From contig DASWNW010000040.1 of assembly GCA_036399015.1 (NCBI GenBank), positions 1-64,000 of the forward strand: a DNA stretch of 64,000 nt, in the 5' to 3' direction. The notes beneath the pieces were generated by a model that ran no database searches, had not been told where the DNA came from, and saw only the letters and a list, made by a program, of their open reading frames with translations. The DNA comes from QHVT01 sp036399015. GTDB taxonomy: Bacteria > Acidobacteriota > Thermoanaerobaculia > Gp7-AA8. The position numbers were made by a program, and so were the translations under genes. Positions 1-7,700 of this stretch are shown piece after piece; position 1 is the stretch's first letter, and the number at the start of each line of letters is the position of its first letter.

Positions 1-1159
1 CCGTTGATGTCGGCGGGCTGAAGCCCGCCGCTCCACCAGCGCCACCCGCGATCACCTGCTCCACGCTCTTCAGTCTCGGGAACGTCGCCGCCTTCAGCAC
101 GGCGATCTCCACCGCCAGCCGCTGGTGCTCGGCCTTGTTCACCGTCTCGTCGTCGCGCAGCAGGAGGTTCGCGATGCGGAGAAGATCCGTATAGGAAAAC
201 TGCTCCGCGGCCGCGCGCATCGTCGGCAGGTCTTCGGGCGCGGCGCCGAGCATTGCCTCGTTTGCGCCGCCCGCGAGGAGCAGCAGATTGCGCACGAAGT
301 TCAGGAGGTCGCGGTACAGCATCTTGAAGTCGCGGCCGGTGTCGGCCGCTTCCTGCAGCGCCTCGAGGACGCCGGCGTGGTCTCCCTCGGAGATCAGCGT
401 CACTAGCCGCGCGAAGAAGTTCGTTTCGGAGAGACCGAGGATCGTGGCCACGTCGGTCACGCTGATGGAGCGGCCGGAGAAGGCGATGATCTGGTCGAGC
501 AGCGACAGCGCGTCGCGTACGCTCCCCTCGCCGCGGCGGGCGACGATCTCCAGCGCCGCGCGCTCCGCCTCGATCCCTTCCCACTTGCAGATCTGCTCGA
601 GGCGTCCGATCAGGTCGTCGAGCGTGATCTTGCGCAGGATGAACTTCTGGACGCGCGAGAGGATGGTGGTCGGGACCTTGTGCATCTCCGTCGTCGCGAA
701 CATGAAGATCACGTGCGGCGGCGGCTCCTCGATCAGCTTGAGGAGCGCGTTCCACGAGGCGGTGGAGAGCATGTGCGCCTCGTCGACGATGAAGATGCGG
801 TAGCGGTCGCGCGCCGGCTGGAACTGCGAGACGTCGCGAAGCTCGCGGACGTTGTCGACGCCGGTGTACGTCGCGGCGTCGATCTCCCGCACGTCCATGT
901 CGATGCCCTCGGTGATCTCGCGGCAGACGGTGCAACTGTTGTCCGGCTCGATGGTCGGACCTTTGGCGCAGTTCAGCGCCTTGGCGAGGATGCGGGCGGT
1001 GGTCGTCTTGCCGACGCCGCGGACGCCGGAGAAGAGATAGGCGTGGTGGATGCGCTGCCCTTCGATCGCGTTCTGGAGCGTCTGCACCGCCGTCTCCTGA
1101 CCGATGACGTCACCGAAGGTCTGGGGGCGGTATTTGCGCGCGAGGGCCTGGTAGGACAT
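1..1159 (-). CDS. dnaX: DNA polymerase III gamma/tau subunit, N-terminal part (3' end outside window)
   Basis: This is the clamp-loader ATPase of the replicative polymerase. Translation from the ATG at 1159 begins MSYQALARKYRPQTF and stays open to the window edge, so the C-terminus is missing. Visible motifs are the Walker A GVRGVGKTT (about residues 45-53), the Walker B DEAH (126-129) and a sensor-1 region reading TILSRVQ where SRC is usual. The zinc module has Cys64, Cys76 and Cys79, but the position of the usual second Cys in the C-x2-C-x2-C cluster is Asp73. The gene lies directly downstream of the SRP RNA, tRNA-Ser genes and tadA on the same strand. That neighbourhood (tadA, small cytoplasmic RNA, dnaX) is also known from Bacillus subtilis. 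Near the truncated end the reading frame crosses a REP-like palindrome (11-30) in what should be the flexible linker after domain III. Confidence 0.97.
   Translation of the reverse strand, partial: MSYQALARKYRPQTFGDVIGQETAVQTLQNAIEGQRIHHAYLFSGVRGVGKTTTARILAKALNCAKGPTIEPDNSCTVCREITEGIDMDVREIDAATYTGVDNVRELRDVSQFQPARDRYRIFIVDEAHMLSTASWNALLKLIEEPPPHVIFMFATTEMHKVPTTILSRVQKFILRKITLDDLIGRLEQICKWEGIEAERAALEIVARRGEGSVRDALSLLDQIIAFSGRSISVTDVATILGLSETNFFARLVTLISEGDHAGVLEALQEAADTGRDFKMLYRDLLNFVRNLLLLAGGANEAMLGAAPEDLPTMRAAAEQFSYTDLLRIANLLLRDDETVNKAEHQRLAVEIAVLKAATFPRLKSVEQVIAGGAGGAAGFSPPTST
11..30. repeat. GC-rich REP-like palindrome (family D, copy 1)
   Basis: A short near-perfect palindrome, GGCGGGCTgaAGCCCGCC, lies inside the dnaX reading frame and encodes Gly/Ala/Ser/Pro-rich linker sequence. 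Related palindromes with the same GCGGGCT / AGCCCGC core occur at 2028-2050 and 12012-12057. Three copies in 12 kb, one intergenic and two intragenic, suggest a dispersed REP-like element. Confidence 0.6.
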
Positions 1160-1198
1160 GCGGGGCGCAGTGTACTTCGTGGCGACCCGCTCGGAAGA

Positions 1199-1294
1199 GC
1201 CCAGGCCGGACTGTGTCACGCAGGGAAGGCACCTTATCGCTGCTTCCTTCCGGACCTGACGAGGTTCGGTGCGCCTGCTGCACAGGACCCGGGC
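1199..1294 (-). ncRNA. ffs: 4.5S / small bacterial SRP RNA
   Basis: The minus strand contains the hallmark SRP domain IV sequence GTCAGGTCCGGAAGGAAGCA with its asymmetric internal loop and GGAA tetraloop. The ends GCCCGGG and CCTGGGC pair to close a single long hairpin of about 96 nt, with a further TGTG/CACA helix inside. The length matches the short, Alu-less form found in most Gram-negative bacteria. It lies 39 nt upstream of dnaX and downstream of two tRNA-Ser genes on the same strand. Confidence 0.95.
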
Positions 1295-1337
1295 TCATCC
1301 GAGCGGGCCGTCGTTTCGATGAATCAGTGCGTCGGAC

Positions 1338-1427
1338 TGGCGGAGAGAGTGGGATTCGAACCCACGGTACGGGTTAACGTACACACGCTTTCCAAGCGTG
1401 CGCCTTAAGCCACTCGGCCATCTCTCC
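1338..1427 (-). tRNA. tRNA-Ser(GGA)
   Basis: The cloverleaf has acceptor GGAGAGA pairing with TCTCTCC, discriminator G, an encoded CCA, a T-loop TTCGAAT and a long variable arm as expected for a class II serine tRNA. The anticodon loop is TTGGAAA, giving anticodon GGA. It is followed by tRNA-Ser(CGA) on the same strand. Confidence 0.96.
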
Positions 1428-1448
1428 GTATTGCAAACCGGCACGGCG

Positions 1449-1520
<72 letters not shown>

Positions 1521-1542
<22 letters not shown>

Positions 1543-2012
1543 TTCGTATCGCGCTGACGCAACTGGCGGAAGAAATCCTGGAGCATCTGCCGCGACCGCT
1601 CTTCCATGAAGCCGCCCTGTACTTCGAGGCGATGGTTGAGCCGCGCGTCCTGCACCAGATTGCCGAGCGAACCGCAGAAGCCTGCCTTCGGGTCGTAGGC
1701 CGCGAAGACGAGCCGCTCGACGCGCGCGTTGACGAGCGCACCGGCGCACATCGCGCACGGCTCGAGAGTCACGGCCATGGCCGTCCCCTCGAGTCTCCAG
1801 TCGCCGATGGCGCGGGCTGCCTCCGAGATCGCGTAGAGCTCGGCGTGGCCGAGGGGATCGCCCGACTCGCGGCGATTGCGTCCGCGGCCGATGATCCGCC
1901 CCTCCCGGTCGACGACCGCGGCCCCCACCGGAATCTCTCCGTCGGCGGCCGCTTCCAGGGCAAGCGCAAAGGCCTCGGCCATTGCTTCTTCCTGCCACTG
2001 CGTCTGATTCAT
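1521..2012 (-). CDS. tadA: tRNA-specific adenosine deaminase TadA
   Basis: TadA deaminates A34 to inosine in tRNA-Arg(ACG). The 163-residue protein has the cytidine-deaminase-fold zinc site: HAE (His56, catalytic Glu58) and PCAMC (Cys86, Cys89). The ATG at 2012 gives the usual N-terminal helix; an internal ATG at 1982 would also keep the domain. The C-terminal codons and the stop (1521-1523) lie inside the downstream tRNA-Ser(CGA) gene, so mRNA and tRNA overlap by 22 nt. Its substrate tRNA-Arg(ACG) is the next gene upstream (2066-2142), separated by a REP-like palindrome. Confidence 0.96.
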
Positions 2013-2027
2013 CTGTCAAAGAGTACG

Positions 2028-2050
2028 ACGGCGGGCTCTCGGCCCGCCGT
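2028..2050. repeat. GC-rich REP-like palindrome (family D, copy 2)
   Basis: The palindrome ACGGCGGGCTC-TC-GGCCCGCCGT lies between the tadA start codon and the 3' end of tRNA-Arg(ACG). It shares the core of the copies at 11-30 and 12012-12057. It could act as a stem-loop separating the tRNA and tadA transcripts, but no U-tract follows on either strand. Confidence 0.6.
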
Positions 2051-2065
2051 CAGGTGATTTCGGGT

Positions 2066-2142
2066 TGGTGCACCCATGAGGACTCGAACCTCAAACCTTC
2101 TGATCCGTAGTCAGATGCTCTATCCAATTGAGCTATGGGTGC
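2066..2142 (-). tRNA. tRNA-Arg(ACG)
   Basis: The acceptor GCACCCA pairs with TGGGTGC, with discriminator A and an encoded CCA. The anticodon stem TCTGA/TCAGA encloses loop CTACGGA, giving anticodon ACG. This tRNA is the classical substrate of TadA, whose gene lies immediately downstream on the same strand. Confidence 0.97.
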
Positions 2143-2300
2143 GAGCACGGAAGGCAAACGGTCCACCCGGACCGTTCATTCCGAGTGGGCGCGCATTCTA
2201 CTCAGGTCGCCCCCCGGTGACAACCGGCAACTTCCCGCTTGCCGGTGGCACCAGTTGCGCTAGACTAATGCTTCCTGTAGCTGCAGCAACGCTTTCATGG

Positions 2301-2352
2301 CCTCTACGGTTGGCGAACTGCCTACCCACCCTTCCCCAGCCAACCGTGGAGG
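2301..2352. repeat. Inverted repeat (14-bp stem, 24-nt loop) upstream of the 2368 gene
   Basis: The arms CCTCTACGGTTGGC (2301-2314) and GCCAACCGTGGAGG (2339-2352) pair over 14 positions with one T/G mismatch. The right arm ends 15 nt before the ATG at 2368, and its GGAGG could serve as ribosome-binding site, so the stem would bury it. No U-run follows, so a 5'-UTR structure is likelier than an intrinsic terminator. Confidence 0.55.
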
Positions 2353-2367
2353 CGTGATTTCTCCCCC

Positions 2368-2823
2368 ATGAAAAAAGAAGACGTCTACGCGCGCATGATG
2401 CATACGCCGGACGATCCCGTGCGCGCCGGTCTGCGCGCGGCACTCCGCGACGCCTGGAAGCAGCTTCTGCCGCTGCATCGCGCCCTCATCGACGCCGCCA
2501 GCGCCGAGTACACCGCCACCGTCGCGCCGGTCAGCGGACCGGGCCACCTCCTGAGCCTTCTGCAGGAAGACCCCTTCTTCGAGTGGCTCCGGCCGCTCAC
2601 CTCCCTCATCGTCGACATCGACTCCGCCTCCCGCACCGACTTCGAGCGGGAGGACGTCGACGCGCTCGTGAAGCGGATCGAACGGCTCTTCGGCACCGGC
2701 GCCGACGCCGGATTCGCGGCGCGCTACGTTCCGATCCTGCAGCGCGACATCGACGTCGCCGCCGGACACGCGGCGCTGAGAAAAATCGTCCGCCGCCTGC
2801 TCCCCACCCCACAAGACACCTGA
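2368..2823 (+). CDS. Conserved hypothetical protein, all-helical
   Basis: A 151-residue soluble protein with no signal peptide or membrane segment. It is predicted mostly helical, with the recognisable internal stretch GPGHLLSLLQEDPFFEWL around residues 57-74 and an acidic VDID segment near 83-86. I do not recognise a named family or catalytic motif. The ATG at 2368 is preceded by GGAGG within a strong inverted repeat. The ECF sigma factor starts 45 nt downstream on the same strand, so this may be the first gene of the sigma/CHAT operon or an independent unit. Confidence 0.75.
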   Translation: MKKEDVYARMMHTPDDPVRAGLRAALRDAWKQLLPLHRALIDAASAEYTATVAPVSGPGHLLSLLQEDPFFEWLRPLTSLIVDIDSASRTDFEREDVDALVKRIERLFGTGADAGFAARYVPILQRDIDVAAGHAALRKIVRRLLPTPQDT

Positions 2824-2868
2824 AATAGCCTTAGTGCTGTCTCTCCAGTAAAATGGACGGACACCACA

Positions 2869-3465
2869 ATGGACCTGTTTCCGTTTGACGACGACTATGT
2901 GCGGCGTCTGCGAGAAGGGGACCGCGAGACAGCCGCGCATTTTTACGCCTATTTCCGCGATCTTCTGCACGCGAAGCTGAGGCGGAAGCTGCGGTCGCCT
3001 GATGCCATCGACGAGGTCCGGCAGGAGGTCTTCGCGCGCACCCTCGCCCGGCTCGACGACATTCACGACGGGCGGAAGCTCGGCGCGTTCGTCAACACCA
3101 CCTGCAACCACGTGGTGCTGGAGTACTACCGGCAGGAGAGCCGCGCCGTCTCCCTCGACGACCAGCCGGACGTCGCCGGCGCGGAGCCGGACCTCGACAC
3201 CGCCTTCGACACGGTTCGCAACAGCGCGCGCGTACGGCGGGTGCTGGCGACGCTCGACGAGCGGGAGGCGGCCATCCTCCGCGCCGTCTTCCTCGAAGAG
3301 GGGGACAAGCAGGCCGTCTGCGACCGCTTCGGCGTCGACCGCGACTACCTGCGCGTCCTGCTGCACCGCGCGAAGGCCAAATTCCGGACCGCGTACCTCC
3401 GCCGCAAGAGCGGCAGGCGTGCGATTTTTGAAACGTTCGGCGGTCTGCTGTCACTACTGCTCTGA
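2869..3465 (+). CDS. ECF-type RNA polymerase sigma factor
   Basis: A 198-residue sigma-70 family protein with region 2 (about residues 12-90, including the DEVRQEVFARTLARL segment) and region 4 (about 120-180, with helix-turn-helix DKQAVCDRFGVDRDYLRVLL). Regions 1 and 3 are absent, as in extracytoplasmic-function sigma factors. It is followed 7 nt later by a zinc-finger anti-sigma factor, the usual pairing. It probably controls transcription of its own operon, which ends in a secreted CHAT protease; that regulatory link is inference from position. Confidence 0.92.
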   Translation: MDLFPFDDDYVRRLREGDRETAAHFYAYFRDLLHAKLRRKLRSPDAIDEVRQEVFARTLARLDDIHDGRKLGAFVNTTCNHVVLEYYRQESRAVSLDDQPDVAGAEPDLDTAFDTVRNSARVRRVLATLDEREAAILRAVFLEEGDKQAVCDRFGVDRDYLRVLLHRAKAKFRTAYLRRKSGRRAIFETFGGLLSLLL

Positions 3466-3472
3466 AGTGAAG

Positions 3473-4135
3473 ATGATGGAACGCGCACACGATCCGGACC
3501 TGAAGCTCGCCGAGCGCTATTTTCTCGGTGAGCTGACGAACGACGAGGCCGAGGAGTTCGAGGCCCACTACTTCGACTGCGCCCGCTGCGCGGAGTACGT
3601 CGTCGAGGAGCTGGCTTTGATGCGCAGCGGCGAGCAGTTCGCCAGGGCGGCCCGTGAACTGCCGGCGAACGTCGTCCCGCTCGCGCCGCGCCGGCGGCGG
3701 GAGTGGTGGGCCGCCGCGGCGGCGGCGGTGCTGGTGCTGGGGCTGACGACGCCCCTGCTGCTCCGCAACGACCGGGTGGAGCCCACGGTCGAGATGACGA
3801 TCCCCCCGACCCCCATTGAGCTGGCGCTCGATCGTGCTGCCGCTCCGCCGCCGCCGGTCTTCCGGGAAGGGTCCCCGATTCCCTTCGACGTGGTGATCAC
3901 GACCGAGGAAGGCTTCGCGCGGTTCGTCGTGGCGGTCCGCGACGGCGCGAACAAGGTGGTGGACCGGGAGCACGAGCTCACCGCCGAAGCAGCGAATGAA
4001 ACTGTCCATCTGGTGCTGCGCAAGTTGCCGGCCGGCACCTACAACCTGGTGGTCGAGGGAGTGAGAGAGGACGGCAACCGCTCCCCGATCATCAACCAAC
4101 CGTTCGAGGTCCGAGGCCAGGAGGAGAAGCCATGA
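3473..4135 (+). CDS. Zinc-finger (HX3CX2C) transmembrane anti-sigma factor
   Basis: A 220-residue single-pass membrane protein. The N-terminal cytoplasmic domain carries the anti-sigma zinc motif His32-x3-Cys36-x2-Cys39. A basic RRRRE stretch is followed by a hydrophobic segment at about 80-100 (WWAAAAAAVLVLGL). A Pro-rich linker then leads to an extracytoplasmic beta-rich domain (about 130-215) that looks Ig-like. The start is ATG 3473 or the adjacent ATG 3476; an in-frame GTG at 3467 is a poorer option. The final codons overlap the next gene as ATGA. It should bind the sigma factor and release it on an envelope signal, by regulated proteolysis or by metal or thiol state; which one applies cannot be read from sequence. 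Confidence 0.88.
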   Translation: MMERAHDPDLKLAERYFLGELTNDEAEEFEAHYFDCARCAEYVVEELALMRSGEQFARAARELPANVVPLAPRRRREWWAAAAAAVLVLGLTTPLLLRNDRVEPTVEMTIPPTPIELALDRAAAPPPPVFREGSPIPFDVVITTEEGFARFVVAVRDGANKVVDREHELTAEAANETVHLVLRKLPAGTYNLVVEGVREDGNRSPIINQPFEVRGQEEKP

Positions 4136-5019
4136 CGTTCATTCAGGAGCCTACCGACTACACATTCAACGCGAGCGCTTTGGGGGTGGGGGGGTACTTC
4201 GTCCGCGACGGCAAGAAGGTCCTCGTCCCCAGCCTCGCCTCGGTCGCCCTTGCGCCGGGCGGCGGCGAGGGGTGGTCGCGCGTCACGAACTACGACCAGG
4301 ACGACATCTCGTTCACCCACGCCGAGAGCCGCGTCGCCGGCTACGCCACGAGCCCGCGCCGCTTCACCACCTACTCCGACATTCTCATCACCAACCTGTC
4401 GGTGTGGAGCACGTTCCAGGTGGCGATGCTGCACGCGACCGTCACCTCGACGCGCGATCTCGACAGCGACGACGAGGCGCAGTTCCACCTGCAGGCGACC
4501 TACCGCGGCGTCGAGGTCGACGGCTGCGAGATCATCCCCGAGCTCGACATCGACATCTGCCACGCCTCGCGTTACCAGGCCCTGGCGGAGGCCGAGACGG
4601 CGCTGCTCGACTCGCGCCGCGCCGCCACGACGGAGCAGGTCGAGGCGCTGGCCAGGCGCCGCAAGGCGATGCAGCGCGGCGAGCCGATCCGCACGACGCT
4701 CCTCCGCGACCTGCAGAAAGGCCGGCGCGGCGAACATCTCGGCAAGGCCGGCAGGAACGTGCTCGTCGTCCCGAACTTCGCCAGCGTCCACTTCGGCGAG
4801 CTGCTCGTGAAGCCGGGGCGGCGGCGCGTGAACCTGCTCCGCTTCGACTTCGGCACCAGGCTCCCGGCCTTTGCCGAAGGCGACATCGCCGGCTTCGCCG
4901 CCGAGGGGTCCGACACCGTGCTCACCGAGTTCGCCACCCGGGCCCTGAGCCAGAACTCCGGCACTCTGGCCGTCGGATCCGGCGACGGAAATGGAGACCC
5001 GGTCTGGCCACGCGGCTAG
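4132..5019 (+). CDS. Protein of unknown function in the sigma/CHAT operon
   Basis: A 295-residue protein without signal peptide or membrane helix. It starts inside the anti-sigma stop codon (ATGA) and ends by sharing one base with the GTG start of the CHAT gene (TAGTG), so all three are probably translationally coupled. The N-terminal half is beta-rich. Around residues 150-190 there is a charged helical stretch (LAEAETALLDSRRAA, then EALARRRKAMQRGE). I recognise no family. Position between an anti-sigma factor and a caspase-fold protease suggests a partner or substrate of the protease, but nothing in the sequence proves it. Confidence 0.8.
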   Translation: MTFIQEPTDYTFNASALGVGGYFVRDGKKVLVPSLASVALAPGGGEGWSRVTNYDQDDISFTHAESRVAGYATSPRRFTTYSDILITNLSVWSTFQVAMLHATVTSTRDLDSDDEAQFHLQATYRGVEVDGCEIIPELDIDICHASRYQALAEAETALLDSRRAATTEQVEALARRRKAMQRGEPIRTTLLRDLQKGRRGEHLGKAGRNVLVVPNFASVHFGELLVKPGRRRVNLLRFDFGTRLPAFAEGDIAGFAAEGSDTVLTEFATRALSQNSGTLAVGSGDGNGDPVWPRG

Positions 5020-7421
5020 TGCGATTCGCGCCGCTGCTGATCCTGCTCCTGTTCGCGGGAGAGGCAGCGGCGCAGGTCTCCTCGGAGAAGGCGTATCGCT
5101 CCGCCCGCGACGCGCTCGACAAAGGCTCGCTGAACGCGGCCGCGGAGCAGACGGAGAAAGCGCTCGCGCGCGCCGGCGCCGCACAGGACCAGTGGACGGC
5201 GGCGTTGCGGGTGCTGCAGGCGGAGCTTCTCAGCCGCCGCGGATATCACGCCGAGGCGAGGGCGCTGCTCGAGCCTGAGCTTCCGGCGGCTCTCCGGAAA
5301 ACGGAGGCCGCGGTCTGGCGGCTGATCGCGCTCGGATATGCATCGCCCGAGAATCAGCGCCGCGATTTCTTGGAGGCGGCGCACAAGCTCGCGACGGCGA
5401 GCCAGCCGCCGCTCCTCTACCGTACGCACCTCGCTCTGGCGAACGCCATTCCTGGTCACGAGGGCGAGCGGCATCTGCGGGCGGCGCTGGAGCTGGCGCA
5501 ACGTGGCGGCAACCTGCTCGGGATCGCGGCGGTGAACAGCGCCTTTCTTCTCCGTTTCACCGCGGAGAGCCGGTATGCCGAGGCGATCGACGTCGGTGAG
5601 CCGGCGCTGGCGACGTTCAGGGCGCTCCGCGTCACCTCGCGCATTTACAACACGGCCGGCAATCTCGGCTGGGCATACCTCCTCCTCGGCGACTGGGAGC
5701 GCGCGCTCGAGCTGTTCGAGGAGGCGGAGGCGGCGGCCGCGCGCGCGCAGGCCGATGCGCCGAGGGTGACGTGGCTGAACCAGCTCGGGAACGTCCACTT
5801 CGCCGAGGAGCGGTTCGAGCGGGCGGCGCACTACTACACCCGTGCGCTGTCGCATGCACGCGCGCTGAAGGAGTCCAAAGAGGCGCCGTTCATCCTGACG
5901 AATCTCGCCCGGACCGCCCTGGAGAGCGGCCGCCACGCCGACGCGCGCAACTACCTGACGCAGGCTCAGGCAGCCGGCGGCAACGAAGACCAGCGCCTGC
6001 GCATGCGCATCCTCGAGGCGCGGCTGGCGATGCTCGGCGGTGACCGTTCGCGGGCGGAACAGACGCTTCGCGACGTCGCCACGAAGGCGAAGAAAGGCAG
6101 CGAGACGCGCCTGAGCGCGGTAGGTCATCTCGCGCAGCAGCTCGCGCGGATGCAGCGCAACGACGAGGCGGAGAAACAGTTCCGGGAGGCGGTCGACCTC
6201 GTCCAGGCCGAACGTACGGAGATCGAGAACCCGGAGCTGCGCCTCTCCTTCTTCAACGTCTCCTCCTACGTCTTCAACAGCTACATCCGGTTCCTCGTGC
6301 GCAACAAACGGTATGAGGACGCGCTCGCGGTCACGGAGCTGATCCGCGCGCAGAGCCTCGAGGAAGGGCTGAAGATGGCGGCGGCGCCGCGGAAGCTCGA
6401 CGCCCGTACCATCGCGAGGGAGCGGCGGGCGACGATCCTCTCGTACTGGCTCGACCGCGACGGCTCACATCTCTGGGTCGTCACCGCGGGCGGCGTCCGG
6501 TACGTCCCGCTTCCGCCGGCGATCTCAATCCGCCACGCCGCCGGCGCGTACCGTCGCAACCTCACGAGCAGCCGCTACGGCTCGCTGCAGCAGAGCGGTG
6601 CGGCCGGGGAGCAGCTCTATCGCACGCTCGTCGAGCCGGCGGGCATTGCGAAAGGGACGCGCGTCGTCGTCATCGCCGACGGCATCCTGCACGCGCTCAA
6701 CTTCGAGACGCTGGTCGTGCCCGCCCCGCGGCGGCACTACTGGATCGAAGACGCGGTGGTCTCCAGCGCCGGCTCGCTGCAACTGCTCGCGCGCGACGAG
6801 GCGAAGAAGAGCCCCGGCGGCTCGATGCTGCTGGTCGGAGATCCTCCGTCCGCCGACGCGGCGTTCCCGAAGCTGAAGTTCGCGAAGCAGGAGATCCGGA
6901 GCGTCGGCCGCCATTTCGAGCGCCGGACCGTGCTGGACGGCCCGAAGGCGACACCGGCGGCGTACCGCGCCGCGACGCCCGGCCGTTTCGACTACGTGCA
7001 CTTCGTCGCGCACGGCGTTTCGTCGCGGCTTCGTCCCCTCGACTCCGCCGTCATCCTCGGCCCCGACGCGTCGAGGCAGTACAAGCTCTACGCGCGTGAC
7101 ATCCTCGAGCAGCGGCTCGAGGCACGGCTGGTCACGATCTCGAGCTGTTACGGTGCCGGCGAGCGGACGTTCACCGGGGAAGGGCTGGTCGGGCTGGCCT
7201 GGGCGTTCCTGCGCGCCGGAGCCAATGAGGTCATCGCCGCGCTCTGGGAAGTGAACGACGACGCCACGCCGAAGCTGATGGACCAGATGTACGCCGGCAT
7301 TCGCGCCGGCCGCGATCCCGCCGTCGCCCTCCGCGACGCGAAGCTGGTGCTGCTGCGGGGGAAGGGGACGTATCAGAACGCGCGGTACTGGGCACCTTTC
7401 GTCCTGTACTCCGGAGACTGA
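5019..7421 (+). CDS. Secreted TPR-CHAT (caspase-fold) protease
   Basis: An 800-residue protein starting at GTG 5019, chosen because it directly precedes a signal peptide (VRFAPLLILLLFAGEAAAQ). Helical tetratricopeptide-like repeats fill about residues 25-440. A C-terminal CHAT domain (about 480-800) carries the caspase-type dyad: His665 in HFVAHG and Cys710 in SSCYGA, followed by GEGLVGLAWAFLRAGA, typical of the family. CHAT proteases (separase/caspase clan) cleave specific protein partners recruited through their TPRs. Export is unusual compared with the cytoplasmic TPR-CHAT of type III-E CRISPR (Craspase). It is the last gene of the sigma/anti-sigma/unknown operon. Confidence 0.9.
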   Translation: MRFAPLLILLLFAGEAAAQVSSEKAYRSARDALDKGSLNAAAEQTEKALARAGAAQDQWTAALRVLQAELLSRRGYHAEARALLEPELPAALRKTEAAVWRLIALGYASPENQRRDFLEAAHKLATASQPPLLYRTHLALANAIPGHEGERHLRAALELAQRGGNLLGIAAVNSAFLLRFTAESRYAEAIDVGEPALATFRALRVTSRIYNTAGNLGWAYLLLGDWERALELFEEAEAAAARAQADAPRVTWLNQLGNVHFAEERFERAAHYYTRALSHARALKESKEAPFILTNLARTALESGRHADARNYLTQAQAAGGNEDQRLRMRILEARLAMLGGDRSRAEQTLRDVATKAKKGSETRLSAVGHLAQQLARMQRNDEAEKQFREAVDLVQAERTEIENPELRLSFFNVSSYVFNSYIRFLVRNKRYEDALAVTELIRAQSLEEGLKMAAAPRKLDARTIARERRATILSYWLDRDGSHLWVVTAGGVRYVPLPPAISIRHAAGAYRRNLTSSRYGSLQQSGAAGEQLYRTLVEPAGIAKGTRVVVIADGILHALNFETLVVPAPRRHYWIEDAVVSSAGSLQLLARDEAKKSPGGSMLLVGDPPSADAAFPKLKFAKQEIRSVGRHFERRTVLDGPKATPAAYRAATPGRFDYVHFVAHGVSSRLRPLDSAVILGPDASRQYKLYARDILEQRLEARLVTISSCYGAGERTFTGEGLVGLAWAFLRAGANEVIAALWEVNDDATPKLMDQMYAGIRAGRDPAVALRDAKLVLLRGKGTYQNARYWAPFVLYSGD

Positions 7422-7440
7422 GCGCGCGGGCCAACCAGCG

Positions 7441-7459
7441 CACCGGCCCGTGGCCGGTG
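7441..7459. terminator. GC-rich hairpin between the CHAT gene and tRNA-Arg(TCT)
   Basis: CACCGGCC-cgt-GGCCGGTG forms a perfect 8-bp stem with a 3-nt loop. It lies 19 nt after the CHAT stop codon and touches the encoded CCA of the convergent tRNA-Arg, so it could help end transcription from both sides. No U-tract follows on either strand, which limits confidence. Confidence 0.4.
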
Positions 7460-7534
7460 GCGTCCCCGGCAGGATTCGAACCTGCGACCATCGGCTTAGA
7501 AGGCCGGTGCTCTGTCCAACTGAGCTACGGGGAC
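7458..7534 (-). tRNA. tRNA-Arg(TCT)
   Basis: The acceptor GTCCCCG pairs with CGGGGAC, with discriminator G and an encoded CCA. The anticodon stem GGC/GCC encloses CTTCTAA, giving anticodon TCT, which reads AGA/AGG. It is transcribed with tRNA-Pro(TGG), which lies 11 nt upstream. Confidence 0.96.
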
Positions 7535-7545
7535 AAGGGGGCGTT

Positions 7546-7622
<77 letters not shown>

Positions 7623-7657
7623 ACGCGAAGGAACGGACGCATCCTCGCTTCTAACGC

Positions 7658-7684
7658 TGCGGCGGTCAACAGGAGACCGCCGCA
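7658..7684. terminator. Perfect 10-bp hairpin downstream of the 7701-8150 gene
   Basis: TGCGGCGGTC and GACCGCCGCA form a perfect 10-bp stem around a 7-nt loop. On the minus strand it lies 17 nt after the stop of the 7701-8150 gene and upstream of tRNA-Pro. It is a plausible terminator or transcript boundary, although the downstream sequence is not U-rich. Confidence 0.5.
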
Positions 7685-7700
7685 ACCGATTCCGCGCGAG

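Noticed and set aside
5019..7421. Craspase (type III-E CRISPR TPR-CHAT)
   Set aside because: Has a signal peptide, no gRAMP/Cas7-11 gene or CRISPR array nearby, and sits in an ECF sigma operon.
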